Assembly: GCF_020329485.1 (NCBI RefSeq)
Contig: NZ_JAGKJI010000029.1
Location: 1 to 64,000 of the forward strand
Source of the DNA: Bradyrhizobium cenepequi
GTDB lineage: Bacteria; Pseudomonadota; Alphaproteobacteria; Rhizobiales; Xanthobacteraceae
Length of the DNA: 64,000 nt
Reading direction: 5' to 3'
Made by a program: the position numbers and the translations under genes. The first letter of the stretch is position 1. Each line of letters begins with the position of its first letter. The notes beneath the pieces were generated by a model, which saw nothing but the letters and a program-made list of their open reading frames with translations, made no database searches and was not told the origin of the DNA. Below are positions 8,387-17,707 of the stretch, in pieces.

Positions 8387-9412
8387 TCATGCCATCACTC
8401 GCTCGGGCAACAGCTCCGCGATCTGGACCGCGTTCAGCGCCGCGCCCTTCAGGAGCTGGTCAGCCGCCACGAAGATCGAGATCGAATGGCCGCTCGGGTC
8501 GCTCAGATCCTTGCGGATCCGGCCGACCAGCACGTCGTCCTGGCCGGACGCATCGATCGGCATCGGGAAGTAATTCCTGGCGCGATCATCCACGATCCGC
8601 ACGCCCGGCGCGACCGCAAGGAGCGTGCGCACCTGGTCCTCGCTGATCGGCTTCTCGCATTCAAACGTGATGGCCTCGCAATGCGCGCGCAGCACCGGCA
8701 CGCGGACGCAGGTGACGCCGATTGCGATTCTGTCGTCCTCGAAGATCTTGCGGGTCTCCTTGATGACCTTGGTCTCCTCGTCGTTGTAACCGGTCTCGGG
8801 ATCGACGGCGGTGTTGTGGTTGAACAGGTTGAAGGCGTAGGGATGCGGCATCACCTTCGGCGTATAGACCTGTCCGTTGAGATTGGCGCGGGTGGATTCC
8901 ACCAGCTCTTCCATGGCCGCGGCGCCGGCGCCGCTTGCGGCCTGGTAGGTCGAGATGATCACGCGCTTGATGCGGTTGTTCTGGTGGATCGGCCAGAGCG
9001 GCACCAGCGCGGTGATCGCGGCGCAATTGGGATTGGCGATGATGCCCTTGTGCCCGCGGATGCGGGACGCGTTGATCTCCGGGATCACCAGCGGCACCTT
9101 CGGGTCCATGCGAAAGGTGGAGGAATTGTCGACGACGACGGCGCCGGCCTTCACCGCGATCGGTGCGAACTTCTTCGACACGCCGCTGCCTGCCGAGAAC
9201 AGGGCGATGTCGACACCTTCGAACGAGCGTTCGTTGAGCTCCTCGATGACGACCTTCTGCCCGCGGAAGTCGATGGTCTTGCCTGCCGAGCGGCTGCTTG
9301 CGAGCGGCTTCAGCTTGCGCACGGGGAAGCCGCGCCGGTCCATGGTGGCGATGAACTCGGCACCGACGGCGCCGGTCACGCCGGCAATGGCAACAACGGG
9401 ATCGTTCTTCAC
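8387..9412 (-). CDS. asd: Aspartate-semialdehyde dehydrogenase
   Basis: It reduces aspartyl phosphate to aspartate semialdehyde with NADPH, the branch point to threonine, methionine, isoleucine, lysine and diaminopimelate. The N-terminal nucleotide motif is IAGVTGAVGAEFIATM. The catalytic cysteine is in NPNCAAI, and SAGSGVSKKFAP is also typical. I prefer the GTG start at 9412 because GGAG lies 6 bases before it. ATG at 9424 (four codons longer) is the alternative. A Thr/Lys/Met/Ile-rich leader frame and terminator-like hairpin lie directly upstream, suggesting attenuation. Confidence 0.95.
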   Translation of the reverse strand: MKNDPVVAIAGVTGAVGAEFIATMDRRGFPVRKLKPLASSRSAGKTIDFRGQKVVIEELNERSFEGVDIALFSAGSGVSKKFAPIAVKAGAVVVDNSSTFRMDPKVPLVIPEINASRIRGHKGIIANPNCAAITALVPLWPIHQNNRIKRVIISTYQAASGAGAAAMEELVESTRANLNGQVYTPKVMPHPYAFNLFNHNTAVDPETGYNDEETKVIKETRKIFEDDRIAIGVTCVRVPVLRAHCEAITFECEKPISEDQVRTLLAVAPGVRIVDDRARNYFPMPIDASGQDDVLVGRIRKDLSDPSGHSISIFVAADQLLKGAALNAVQIAELLPERVMA

Positions 9413-9431
9413 GGGAATCTCCATCAGGATT

Positions 9432-9473
9432 GGACAAATAAAAAAGCCCCGGACCTTCTTCAGGCGGGGCTTC
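9432..9473 (-). terminator. Terminator hairpin in the asd leader (candidate attenuator)
   Basis: Read on the minus strand, AAGCCCCG and CGGGGCTT form an 8-bp stem, with a CC/GG extension around a short loop, followed directly by six T. It ends about 20 bases before the asd start. No other complete leftward gene lies upstream before tgt, which runs the other way, so the hairpin can only act on the asd leader transcript. Leader bases GGGGCC and AGGCG (within 9500-9530) can pair with the 5' arm and would act as antiterminator. Confidence 0.75.
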
Positions 9474-9499
9474 GGTTCGAGATGATGCGGTCGGTCCGA

Positions 9500-9571
9500 C
9501 TACGCGCGCACGCCTCCCAAGGCCCCGGGGAGCTTTTTGGCCGTGGTGGTACGTTTGGTCGCGATCATCAT
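9500..9571 (-). CDS. Candidate asd leader peptide (Thr/Lys/Met/Ile-rich)
   Basis: This is a 23-residue frame ending in TAG. It begins MMIATKRTTTAKK, so 10 of the first 13 residues are Met, Ile, Thr or Lys, all made from aspartate semialdehyde. The rest is LPGALGGVRA. It starts 9 bases after a -10 element, so the mRNA would have almost no 5' UTR, and there is no Shine-Dalgarno sequence. The terminator-like hairpin begins 26 bases after its stop. The reading is that ribosome stalling at scarce aminoacyl-tRNA would let asd be transcribed. This is inference from sequence. Confidence 0.65.
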   Translation of the reverse strand: MMIATKRTTTAKKLPGALGGVRA

Positions 9572-9580
9572 GGTGGCGGA

Positions 9581-9609
9581 CTTATGCGGGAGAGTTTGGG
9601 CACCGTCAA
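9581..9609 (-). promoter_or_regulatory. asd: Candidate promoter of the asd leader transcript
   Basis: TTGACG (9609-9604) and CATAAG (9586-9581) are separated by exactly 17 bases on the minus strand, close to the sigma70 consensus. Transcription should start near 9574-9575, only a few bases before the leader ATG at 9571. The divergent tgt gene begins at 9679. Confidence 0.6.
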
Positions 9610-9678
9610 CGGTTTCGGGGCAGGAAATCGCCCTCAACGCGGTTGAACAGGGGCCGTTGTCACGCCATAAGCGGCCGC

Positions 9679-10812
<1,134 letters not shown>

Positions 10813-10814
10813 GC

Positions 10815-11030
10815 TCAATTGCACATGAAGCGCTTGATCGAGTGCTTGGTCACGAAACCGTAACCGCAGGTGTCGCAGGTCCAGAGATAGCTGATGATGC
10901 TGTCGTACAGATAGGCCGACGCTTCCGCCGCTACCATGGAGTCTGCGCACACTGGGCAGGTCGGCAGATCGCACCCACGCGGGTTCGGACGAACCGCGAT
11001 GGTCGACGGGATTTCAGCGAGCGCTGTCAT
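10815..11030 (-). CDS. Small zinc-ribbon-like protein
   Basis: The 71-residue protein has two CxxC-type pairs, CPVC and CDTC (the second in TCDTCGYGFV), plus an earlier CDLPTC. This suggests one structural zinc site. AAGGAGG before ATG is a near-perfect ribosome binding site. It converges on tgt with two bases between the stops. The 233-base gap to cysK (11031-11263) is AT-richer than its surroundings and repeats TCGCTATT twice (around 11128 and 11145), a possible regulatory site. Function unknown. Confidence 0.75.
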   Translation of the reverse strand: MTALAEIPSTIAVRPNPRGCDLPTCPVCADSMVAAEASAYLYDSIISYLWTCDTCGYGFVTKHSIKRFMCN

Positions 11031-11263
11031 CGTGACCTCCTTGCGATCTGACCTGGGAGTTTAATTCACCAGTAACTTATACACCCGTTTGTTTGACGTT
11101 GTCGCAACACAAATACGTTGGTTTATCGCTATTTAGAAACATTTCGCTATTGCGATGCAGCGATTTGTTAGTCGATTATTTCGCCTTCTTGCGCCGCAGT
11201 GTGCACTGTTCCTAACTAACAGCGTCCGCGATTTCCGCGGCACATTTTGTCAGGGAGCCCGCG

Positions 11264-12241
11264 ATGGATGCGCCTTCAGCTATGCGTGCAGTGCAACGGC
11301 CGGGACGAGGACTGGTCTATGACTCCATCGTGGATGCGATCGGCGACACCCCGATCGTCCGGCTGCGCCGATTGCCGCAGGCCCACGGCGCGCACGCGAC
11401 GATCCTCGCCAAGCTGGAATACTTCAATCCGGCGGCGAGCGTAAAGGATCGCATCGGGGCTGCGATGATCGTCGCCATGGAGAAAGCCGGGATCATCAAT
11501 GCCGATACCGTGCTGATCGAGCCGACCTCGGGCAATACCGGCATTGCGCTGGCGTTTGTCGCGGCCTCGCGCGGCTATCGGCTGAAACTGGTGATGCCGG
11601 AATCGATGTCGATCGAGCGCCGCAAGATGCTGGCGTTCCTCGGCGCCGAACTCGTGCTGACGCCGGCAGCGCAGGGCATGAAAGGCTCGATCGCGACTGC
11701 GGAAGAGCTGGTGCGCACGACGCCCAATGCGGTGATGCCGCAGCAGTTCAAGAACCTCGCCAATCCGGAAGTTCATCGCCGCACCACCGCGGAGGAGATC
11801 TGGAACGATACCGGCGGGAACATCGACTATTTCGTCGCGGGCGTGGGTACCGGCGGCACCATCACCGGCGTCGGGCAAGTGTTGAAGCCACGCAAGCCGT
11901 CGCTGCGCATCGTTGCCGTCGAGCCCAAGGAGAGCCCGGTGCTGTCAGGCGGCCAGCATTCGCCGCACAAGATTCAGGGCATCGGCGCCGGTTTCATCCC
12001 TGACATCCTCGATCGTTCTGTGATCGACGAGATCGTCAAGGTCAACAGCACCACCGCAATCGAGACCTCGCGTGCGCTGGCGCGGAGCGAGGGCATTCCC
12101 GGCGGCATCTCCTCGGGGGCGGCGATCGCCGCGGCGCTTGAGATCGGCAAGCGGCCGGAAGCGGCGGGGAAGACCATCCTGGCCGTGGTACCGTCATTCG
12201 CCGAGCGCTATCTGTCGACGGCGCTGTTTGAAGGAATCTAG
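11264..12241 (+). CDS. cysK: Cysteine synthase A (O-acetylserine sulfhydrylase)
   Basis: It makes cysteine from O-acetylserine and sulfide in the cytoplasm, using pyridoxal phosphate. The PLP lysine is in NPAASVKDRIG (Lys61), the substrate loop is PTSGNTGIAL, and the phosphate-binding loop is GVGTGGTITG. SGGQHSPHKIQGIGAGFIP is the usual later motif. Length (325) fits. AGGGAG lies 6 bases before ATG. A small BrnA-like gene starts two bases after the stop and shares the terminator at 12517-12547. Confidence 0.96.
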   Translation: MDAPSAMRAVQRPGRGLVYDSIVDAIGDTPIVRLRRLPQAHGAHATILAKLEYFNPAASVKDRIGAAMIVAMEKAGIINADTVLIEPTSGNTGIALAFVAASRGYRLKLVMPESMSIERRKMLAFLGAELVLTPAAQGMKGSIATAEELVRTTPNAVMPQQFKNLANPEVHRRTTAEEIWNDTGGNIDYFVAGVGTGGTITGVGQVLKPRKPSLRIVAVEPKESPVLSGGQHSPHKIQGIGAGFIPDILDRSVIDEIVKVNSTTAIETSRALARSEGIPGGISSGAAIAAALEIGKRPEAAGKTILAVVPSFAERYLSTALFEGI

Positions 12242-12243
12242 CA

Positions 12244-12483
12244 ATGGCCGATCAACCCAGGCGACCGCGCACGCTGAACGACGCCCGCAGCGAGGCGGAG
12301 GCGGCGTTCAAGCGCGCCACCACCAAGGTGGCCGTGGCGCCGCCGAAGACGAACGCCGCTCCTGGCGTGAAAGAGCAGGTCACGCTGCGCATCGACCAGG
12401 ACGTGCTGGAATGGTTCCAGGAAGGCGGCCCGGGATGGCAGGACCGCATCAACGAGGCGCTGCGCAGGGCCGCGGGGAAATAG
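12244..12483 (+). CDS. BrnA-like antitoxin-family protein without an adjacent toxin
   Basis: The 79-residue protein has a disordered basic N-terminus and a C-terminal ribbon-helix-helix-like end (VTLRIDQDVLEWFQEGGPGW, then QDRINEALRR). That end is characteristic of BrnA antitoxins of BrnT-BrnA systems. No BrnT-like toxin gene lies before or after it. It follows cysK in the same transcript. It may be a stand-alone DNA-binding protein of the fold. Confidence 0.75.
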   Translation: MADQPRRPRTLNDARSEAEAAFKRATTKVAVAPPKTNAAPGVKEQVTLRIDQDVLEWFQEGGPGWQDRINEALRRAAGK

Positions 12484-12516
12484 CCCCCGACGTCGACGAA
12501 ATCCACGGCATCCAAT

Positions 12517-12547
12517 AAAAAGCCCGGCGCGAGCCGGGCTCTTGTTT
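12517..12547. terminator. Bidirectional terminator between cysK-brnA-like and the caspase gene
   Basis: AGCCCGGC (12521-12528) pairs with GCCGGGCT (12533-12540) around a 4-base loop. On the minus strand it is followed by five T. On the plus strand CTTGTTTG follows. It lies where two transcription units converge and can serve both. Confidence 0.8.
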
Positions 12548-12562
12548 GAGCTTGTTGGCGCA

Positions 12563-13993
12563 TCACCGACGGAACGCGCCGCCCAGCATACCGCCTACGA
12601 CGCCGCCGACGAAGGCGGCTCCGGGATCGACGCCTCCGCCATGGTAGCGCGGAGCCGGGGCGGGAGCTGAGGTGCCGCCGCTGCTGCTGGCGCGACGACG
12701 AGCGGGACGTTCCTCATCCGAACTCGCCGAGGGTGTCGCCACGACCTCGGTCAGCAGCGCCTTGTGCTGCAGCCGGTTGAGGTAGCCGCTCTTCGGATAG
12801 CCGCGCGCGGCCTGCCAGCGCGTGATCACGGCGCGCGTCGGGTCGTCGAACTTGCCGGTTGCCTTGACGTCGAAGCCGAGCCCGTTCAGGCGGCGCTGCA
12901 CGTCGCGGCGCTGGCCCTTGTCGAGACCGATCTGGTCCTCAGTGACCTGGTTCGCTTCCTCGGTGAAGGTCGCAGGATCGATGCCGGCGGTAAGGTTGCG
13001 CGTCTGCGTGCTCGGAGCTGCACCGCTCTCGAGCGCAGCGATGCGGGCGAGGGCGAGCGAACGGAACTGGCCGTTCGGATAGCTCAAGAGATAGGCGTTG
13101 AACTCTTCGGTCTTGTTGGAGTCCTTGATCGAACGCCAGAACTCGAGCTCGACATCCGAGCTCGGTGCGGCCGCAACCGCGGTCGATCCCGCCGGAGCGG
13201 CGGCCGCCGGCGTGTTGTTCGCCGGCATGCCATTGAGATACACCGAGCCGATCAGGTTGGTGTGGCCCCAGGGCAACTGGCCCTTGTTGGTCTCCTCGTT
13301 GACCTGGGCGCGGACCTTGGTCATCGCCTGCTGGATCTCGACGCCGGGCTGGGTGATGTTGGCGATCAGCGCGCGCGTGAACGGGCTGTTGGCGCCTTCC
13401 TGACCGTCGAGCGCGGTCTGGCCCGGGCCGGTCGCGAACGCGATCAGCGTGCCTTCGCCGGATTTCATTTCGGCAAGGCCGGTCTGCACATTGACGCTTC
13501 GCGTCGCCGAGTTCGACTTGATCTTGGCGGCGAACGGATTGTCGCGGCAGGCATCGAGGAACACCAGCTTGACCTTGGCATCGCTCATGGTCTGGTCGAG
13601 CGTGAGGTCGATGTTGATGGCAGAGCCCAGCTTGACGTCCATCTCCGACTTGATGTCGGCATCGATTGGCAGCAGATAGTTGGTGCCGCTGATCGCGATG
13701 CCATGGCCGGCATAGTAGAACACCGCGATATCAGCTCCCTGCGCCTTCTTGCCGAAGTCGAGCAGCTTCTCAGTCATTTTGTCGCGGGTGAGGTTGGTGC
13801 CCTCGACCACCTCGAAACCGACATTGCGCAATGCGCCCGCCATCGACTTGGCGTCGATGGTCGGGTTCGGCAGTGGCGTCACGTTTTTGTAGGCGCCATT
13901 GCCGACCACGAACGCGACGCGTCTGTCGGCGTGAGCGGCGGTTGCGGTCAGCGCCACGCAGATCAAGGAGGCGAGGAGGGTAAGGGTGCGCAT
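12563..13993 (-). CDS. Exported caspase-like (peptidase C14) protein with a peptidoglycan-binding-like domain
   Basis: The 476 residues begin with a signal peptide ending AHA. The caspase p20-like fold has a catalytic dyad His97 (FYYAGHG) and Cys149 (VFLDACRDNPF), and the start RVAFVVGNGAYKN is typical of bacterial C14 proteins. A linker follows, with LEFWRSIKDSNKTEEFNAYL. Then a PGBD-like module (QRRDVQRRLNGLGFDV, then DDPTRAVITRWQ) lies near residues 360-420. The glycine-rich end GGGVDPGAAFVGGVVGGMLG resembles outer-membrane glycine-zipper tails. The substrate is unknown. Confidence 0.88.
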   Translation of the reverse strand: MRTLTLLASLICVALTATAAHADRRVAFVVGNGAYKNVTPLPNPTIDAKSMAGALRNVGFEVVEGTNLTRDKMTEKLLDFGKKAQGADIAVFYYAGHGIAISGTNYLLPIDADIKSEMDVKLGSAINIDLTLDQTMSDAKVKLVFLDACRDNPFAAKIKSNSATRSVNVQTGLAEMKSGEGTLIAFATGPGQTALDGQEGANSPFTRALIANITQPGVEIQQAMTKVRAQVNEETNKGQLPWGHTNLIGSVYLNGMPANNTPAAAAPAGSTAVAAAPSSDVELEFWRSIKDSNKTEEFNAYLLSYPNGQFRSLALARIAALESGAAPSTQTRNLTAGIDPATFTEEANQVTEDQIGLDKGQRRDVQRRLNGLGFDVKATGKFDDPTRAVITRWQAARGYPKSGYLNRLQHKALLTEVVATPSASSDEERPARRRASSSGGTSAPAPAPRYHGGGVDPGAAFVGGVVGGMLGGAFRR

Positions 13994-14174
13994 CTGAAAT
14001 CCCCCAGCAGAATCGAAAAGACTTTGGCTATAACGCGTTGCGTCAGATTACACGAAAACACCACCATTCGCGCAGCAAAAAAAACCGCAGCGGTCGAGGG
14101 TGAGGATCCTGTTGCCGTGAGGCATGCGACGACGCGCGCCGCCTGCGTGATCGACGTCACAGCCGTGTCGAATG

Positions 14175-15053
14175 TCAGGTCCCTGCGCGGACGTGAGCCG
14201 GCGCGTTCGGTTTCAAATTCAAGAGATTACCGGTCAGGATGAGCGCCGCGCCGAGCACGGTGAACAGGTCGAGCCGTTCCGAATAGATCAGCCAGCCCGC
14301 CGTTGCGGTCAGCGGCACCCGGAGGAAATCCATGGGAATCACGACCGTCGCATCCGCGTACAGCATCGCGCGCGCCATGCAGTAGTGCGAGAAAGTGCCG
14401 CAGAAGGCGATCAGGACGACCCAAACCCACACATGCGCCGGCGGCCATGTCCAGACATAGAGCGACGGCAAGAGGCCGGCGGCCGACTGCACAACCAGCA
14501 TCCAGAAGATGATCGAGAGCGTCTGTTCGGTGCGGGTCAGTGACTTCACTATCGCAATCGAGATGCCGAAACCCACGGCTGCGGCGAGCGCGATCAATTG
14601 GCCCGGATTGATCTCACCGGTGGCGGGGCGGACGATGATGATTACGCCGATCAGGCCGAGCACGATGGCTGCGATCTTCCACACCGTCATGCGTTCGCCG
14701 AGGAAGGCTGCAGCGAGGATTGCCGTCCAGATCGGCATGGTGAATTCGATTGCTACCACCTGGCCGATCGGGATCAGCGTGAGTGCGAAAAACCAGCCGA
14801 GCTGCGCACCATAATGGATCAAATTGCGCGCGATGTGCATGTGCACGCGCGCTGTCTTCAGGATCGACAATCCGCCGCTCGCGTGGATCAGCGGGTACAG
14901 CATGAAGAAGCCGAGGATCGAGCGCGCTTCCATCAGCTGAAACACGTTCATGTCCCGCATCGCTTCGCGGCCCGAGATCGCGATGACCAGCATCAGCGTG
15001 AGCCAACCCGCCATCCACAGTGCGGCCTTGGTCTTGGAAGGTGTACGGTCCAT
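14175..15053 (-). CDS. DMT-superfamily permease (EamA type)
   Basis: The 292-residue inner membrane protein has about ten predicted membrane helices in two EamA halves (for example IAILAAAFLGERMT-like, WTAILAAAFLGERMTVWKIA and LTATAGWLIYSERLD). Proteins of this type export small metabolites or amino acids. The substrate here is not known. The chosen start is ATG 15053 (MDRTPSKTK). A longer frame upstream has no good composition. Its start faces the RidA gene at 15216. Confidence 0.85.
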   Translation of the reverse strand: MDRTPSKTKAALWMAGWLTLMLVIAISGREAMRDMNVFQLMEARSILGFFMLYPLIHASGGLSILKTARVHMHIARNLIHYGAQLGWFFALTLIPIGQVVAIEFTMPIWTAILAAAFLGERMTVWKIAAIVLGLIGVIIIVRPATGEINPGQLIALAAAVGFGISIAIVKSLTRTEQTLSIIFWMLVVQSAAGLLPSLYVWTWPPAHVWVWVVLIAFCGTFSHYCMARAMLYADATVVIPMDFLRVPLTATAGWLIYSERLDLFTVLGAALILTGNLLNLKPNAPAHVRAGT

Positions 15054-15215
15054 CGGTGATGCAGAAAAAAGAGAGGGGCGGGAACGCCGGTATCGGCGAG
15101 CTCGACGTGATTTGCAACTCGCAATTCCGGGGAGGCAGCGATGCAAGGCCCTTCAGCTTTGCCGTGACCGCCCGTTCGGTGCTAAGCATCGTCCGGCTTC
15201 TGGGAGGATAAATTC

Positions 15216-15614
15216 ATGCATGTCTTGCAACCGGCCGAATGGTCGAAACCCCGCGGCTTCTCGCATGGCGTCAGCTTCGATGGACCCGGCAAATGGATCG
15301 TGCTGGCGGGCCAGACCGGCGGCGATGAGAAGGGCGATTACGCGCCGGACCTTGCGGCGCAGGTCGCCACTGCGCTGAAGCGGATTATCAAGCTCTTGAG
15401 TGAAGCGGGCGCCCGGCCTGAGCATATCGTCCGCCTGACCTGGTATCTGACCAGCCGCGCTGAATACGAGGCCGCAGGCGCCGGGATCGGCGCGGCCTGG
15501 AAGGAGACGCTGGGCCGCAATTTCCCGCCGTCGACCTTGCTTTATATCGATGGCCTGGTCGATCAACGCGCCAAGGTCGAGATCGAAGTCACCGCGTTCG
15601 TTCCCGCGGCATAG
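15216..15614 (+). CDS. RidA-family enamine/imine deaminase
   Basis: At 132 residues it matches RidA/YjgF proteins, which hydrolyse reactive 2-aminoacrylate and related enamines that arise from PLP enzymes. Visible signatures are WIVLAGQTGGDEKGDY near the N-terminus, IVRLTWYLTS, and the C-terminal AKVEIEVTAFVP. The usual substrate arginine seems to be replaced by hydrophobic residues in VEIEVTA, so activity may differ. GGGAGGA lies 7 bases before ATG. Confidence 0.82.
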   Translation: MHVLQPAEWSKPRGFSHGVSFDGPGKWIVLAGQTGGDEKGDYAPDLAAQVATALKRIIKLLSEAGARPEHIVRLTWYLTSRAEYEAAGAGIGAAWKETLGRNFPPSTLLYIDGLVDQRAKVEIEVTAFVPAA

Positions 15615-15623
15615 GGCGCGCCA

Positions 15624-15824
15624 ATGGCAAATCGCAAAACATCAGCGGATTTCGTGACCGGCTTCGCCACCGGCTGGCCCGACCATCAGCCTGATATCAT
15701 GGTGCTGTCGCTGACGACGCACAAAGGCGTGCAGGATTTTGCGTTCAACAAGGAACAGGCGCTGCTGATCGCCAAGACCATCAAGGATACTGCCGAGCGG
15801 CTGGCGAAACCAAAGACAAGCTAG
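15624..15824 (+). CDS. Small conserved-looking hypothetical protein
   Basis: The 66-residue protein follows RidA with nine bases between stop and ATG, so both are probably co-transcribed. It has no membrane segment or signal. The sequence includes FVTGFATGWPDHQPDIMVLS and a helical end KEQALLIAKTIKDTAERLAK. The composition looks coding. I do not recognise the family. Confidence 0.6.
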   Translation: MANRKTSADFVTGFATGWPDHQPDIMVLSLTTHKGVQDFAFNKEQALLIAKTIKDTAERLAKPKTS

Positions 15825-15870
15825 ACCAGTTGCGTGATCGTCGGCTGCTTCTGCAGGCGGTGATCGCGCG

Positions 15871-16422
15871 CTATCTCGCCAGTGAAATACTGGCCGAGCG
15901 GAAACCGCTGTCCGCGCTGATGCTGACGGATTGCCTGTTGCCGCTCGTCCTCATGCTGAGGTTGGCGTTGAACCCGCCGGCACTGGCGGCAACCTGGAAA
16001 TTACCGGCGCCGCCGCGGCCCTGCAGATTGCCACTGATCCCGCGGCTGGATTCGCTCCAGTTGCCGGAGATCGCGCTGCCTCGGGCGACCACATCGGCCT
16101 GCAGGTTGAACTTGTAGGCATCGCTGGCGCAGGTGAGTGACATGGCCATGTTGACGCCGCCGACGCGGTAGGTCGCGCGGCAGCGGATGCGCTCCCTGGA
16201 GCCGTCGTCCAAGGTCACGCTGCCGCCGCCATGCCAGGTGCCGGCCATTCCGGCGAACGGGCCGGATTGGGCATGGCTGGGGGAAACTGCAAACGTCGTT
16301 ATTGCGAATGCGGCTGCGAACGTCAGTCGTCGTGCGGAAAGGAGTAGTTCCGAGATCCGGTGGATCTTACTGACGAGACGCTTCCCATCGACCGCTGCAC
16401 GGCACGCCTGCTGACGCCCCAT
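15871..16422 (-). CDS. Exported protein of unknown function, Gly/Ser-rich beta fold
   Basis: About 183 residues with a signal segment (LTFAAAFAITTFAVSPSHAQ). The mature domain begins FAGMAGTWHGGGSVTLDDGS and continues with CRATYRV and repeated ISGNW / ISGNLQG turns, as in a small beta barrel. ATG at 16422 has GGGGAAGTGG before it and overlaps the 3' end of the next gene by 56 bases, which suggests translational coupling. The start is not certain. A search for lipocalin-like families would help. Confidence 0.7.
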   Translation of the reverse strand: MGRQQACRAAVDGKRLVSKIHRISELLLSARRLTFAAAFAITTFAVSPSHAQSGPFAGMAGTWHGGGSVTLDDGSRERIRCRATYRVGGVNMAMSLTCASDAYKFNLQADVVARGSAISGNWSESSRGISGNLQGRGGAGNFQVAASAGGFNANLSMRTSGNRQSVSISADSGFRSASISLAR

Positions 16423-16723
16423 TCCACTTCCCCGATCCGGAGTTGCCACTGAGTTGACCGTTCGCATATGCACCATTGATCGAGACCCGCACAAGTCCCT
16501 CGCGGCCAACCCTACCTGAGATAGCGGCGCCCGGCGCGGAGATTTGACCGTCTGCGACCGTCACCGTGGAGGAGCTCGAAGGCTGGCAGCTTCCGGTTTT
16601 GGTGACCACGGTGACCTGCCAAAGGCCATCATAGGGCTGCTGGGCCGAAACAGGGGCAGAAATCAGGGCAGCAGAACCGAGAAAAGACGCAAACAGCAGC
16701 GCGCGAATGCGGTCAGGACGCAT
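16367..16723 (-). CDS. Exported protein of unknown function, likely paralogue of the next gene
   Basis: The 118-residue product has a signal peptide (LLFASFLGSAALISAPVSAQ). The mature part starts PYDGLWQVTVVTKTGSC and ends SGSGKWNGASAGVPCSGRW. The W-x-G-x-G turns and paired cysteines resemble the protein encoded at 15871-16422. AAGGAAAT lies just before ATG. The two form one leftward unit. Confidence 0.7.
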   Translation of the reverse strand: MRPDRIRALLFASFLGSAALISAPVSAQQPYDGLWQVTVVTKTGSCQPSSSSTVTVADGQISAPGAAISGRVGREGLVRVSINGAYANGQLSGNSGSGKWNGASAGVPCSGRWEASRQ

Positions 16724-16911
16724 GGATCAGATTTCCTTGAAATGTGTGTGATCAATCCGGCTTATCCAGTCACAATGTGTTCAAAATGGGCCGTCCTGTG
16801 GAAGGCAAAAAGTTCCTGTGACATCAAACACGTCATGGTGAATTCGCATAGTGAACTGCGATGGTGAATCGGCGTGTTCGAAATTGCGCGCTCGATGCTT
16901 GCGGCTGGCCT

Positions 16912-17511
16912 TCAGTGCCCGGCGTCCGAAAGACTCGGTGCCTTGGTCGCGAACTGCTCGTCCTGTGGCCTGGCGGGAAGGCTGCCGTGGGCTCTCGCGT
17001 AGTCGACCACCTCGGCGAGCAGCCGAAGGCCCAGCGGCGCCAGCGCACGGTCCCAGAGCTCGCGCGCTGTTTCGCCCTTCTTGACGAACACCCAGTCCTG
17101 CGCCGCGATGGCGCCGGCATCCATGCGGTCGGCGAGATGATAGATGCTGCCGCCGGCGATCGGATCGCCTTCCTTGATGGTCCATTCCACCGCAGCGATG
17201 CCGCGGTGTCGCGGCAGCAGCGAAGGGTGGTAGCCGACCCCACCGAGTTTCGCGGCGGCCAGCGCTTCCTTGCTGACGCGGGCGTGGCTGTGGGCGGTCA
17301 CAATCAGGTCGGTTTTGGGCGCAATCTCGGCGGCCGTGACGAGTTTGGGATTGGCCTGCACCACCACGTCGATGCCTGTGGCCCGGGCGGCTGCCGCCAG
17401 CCGGTCTTCGCCATCGTGCACCACGACCCTGGCGACATCGACTTCACGTTGGCGCAGCATATTCAAGGTCGCCACGCCGAAATGGCGGGAACCGACAAGG
17501 GTGATCCGCAT
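16912..17511 (-). CDS. Formyltransferase-family protein
   Basis: The 199 residues match the catalytic domain of formyl transferases (PurN / Fmt fold). The loop GGVGYHPSLLPRHRG (about residues 90-104) carries the catalytic His. DRMDAGAIAAQ and the N-terminal MRITLVGSRHFG are as in methionyl-tRNA formyltransferase. It lacks the C-terminal tRNA-binding domain of Fmt, so it is not the normal Fmt. The substrate may be a sugar nucleotide or an amino compound. It is monocistronic between a small exported gene pair and the CorC-type gene. Confidence 0.82.
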   Translation of the reverse strand: MRITLVGSRHFGVATLNMLRQREVDVARVVVHDGEDRLAAAARATGIDVVVQANPKLVTAAEIAPKTDLIVTAHSHARVSKEALAAAKLGGVGYHPSLLPRHRGIAAVEWTIKEGDPIAGGSIYHLADRMDAGAIAAQDWVFVKKGETARELWDRALAPLGLRLLAEVVDYARAHGSLPARPQDEQFATKAPSLSDAGH

Positions 17512-17707
17512 ATCTGTGTTCCGTACCTGATCTTGCCGTTATGCCGATAGCACAGGGGGCCGGCTGTCCCGCCGCCGGGGATGGACAAGTTCCTGGTTAT
17601 CAACAGAACGGCGCTGCAGCGAGCCGGTCCGGCGCATGGGACGGGTGCGCAACAGCCGTTACGGCAGGGCAGGGAACCGACAGGATTTCCTGGCCAGAAG
17701 AGCCAAG

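Noticed and set aside
7248..8573. Rightward frame of 441 codons across the TetR gene
   Set aside because: It is antisense to a typical TetR regulator and has no domain of its own.
12764..14242. Rightward frame of 492 codons opposite the caspase-like gene
   Set aside because: It mirrors the real leftward gene, which has a signal peptide and a clear catalytic dyad.
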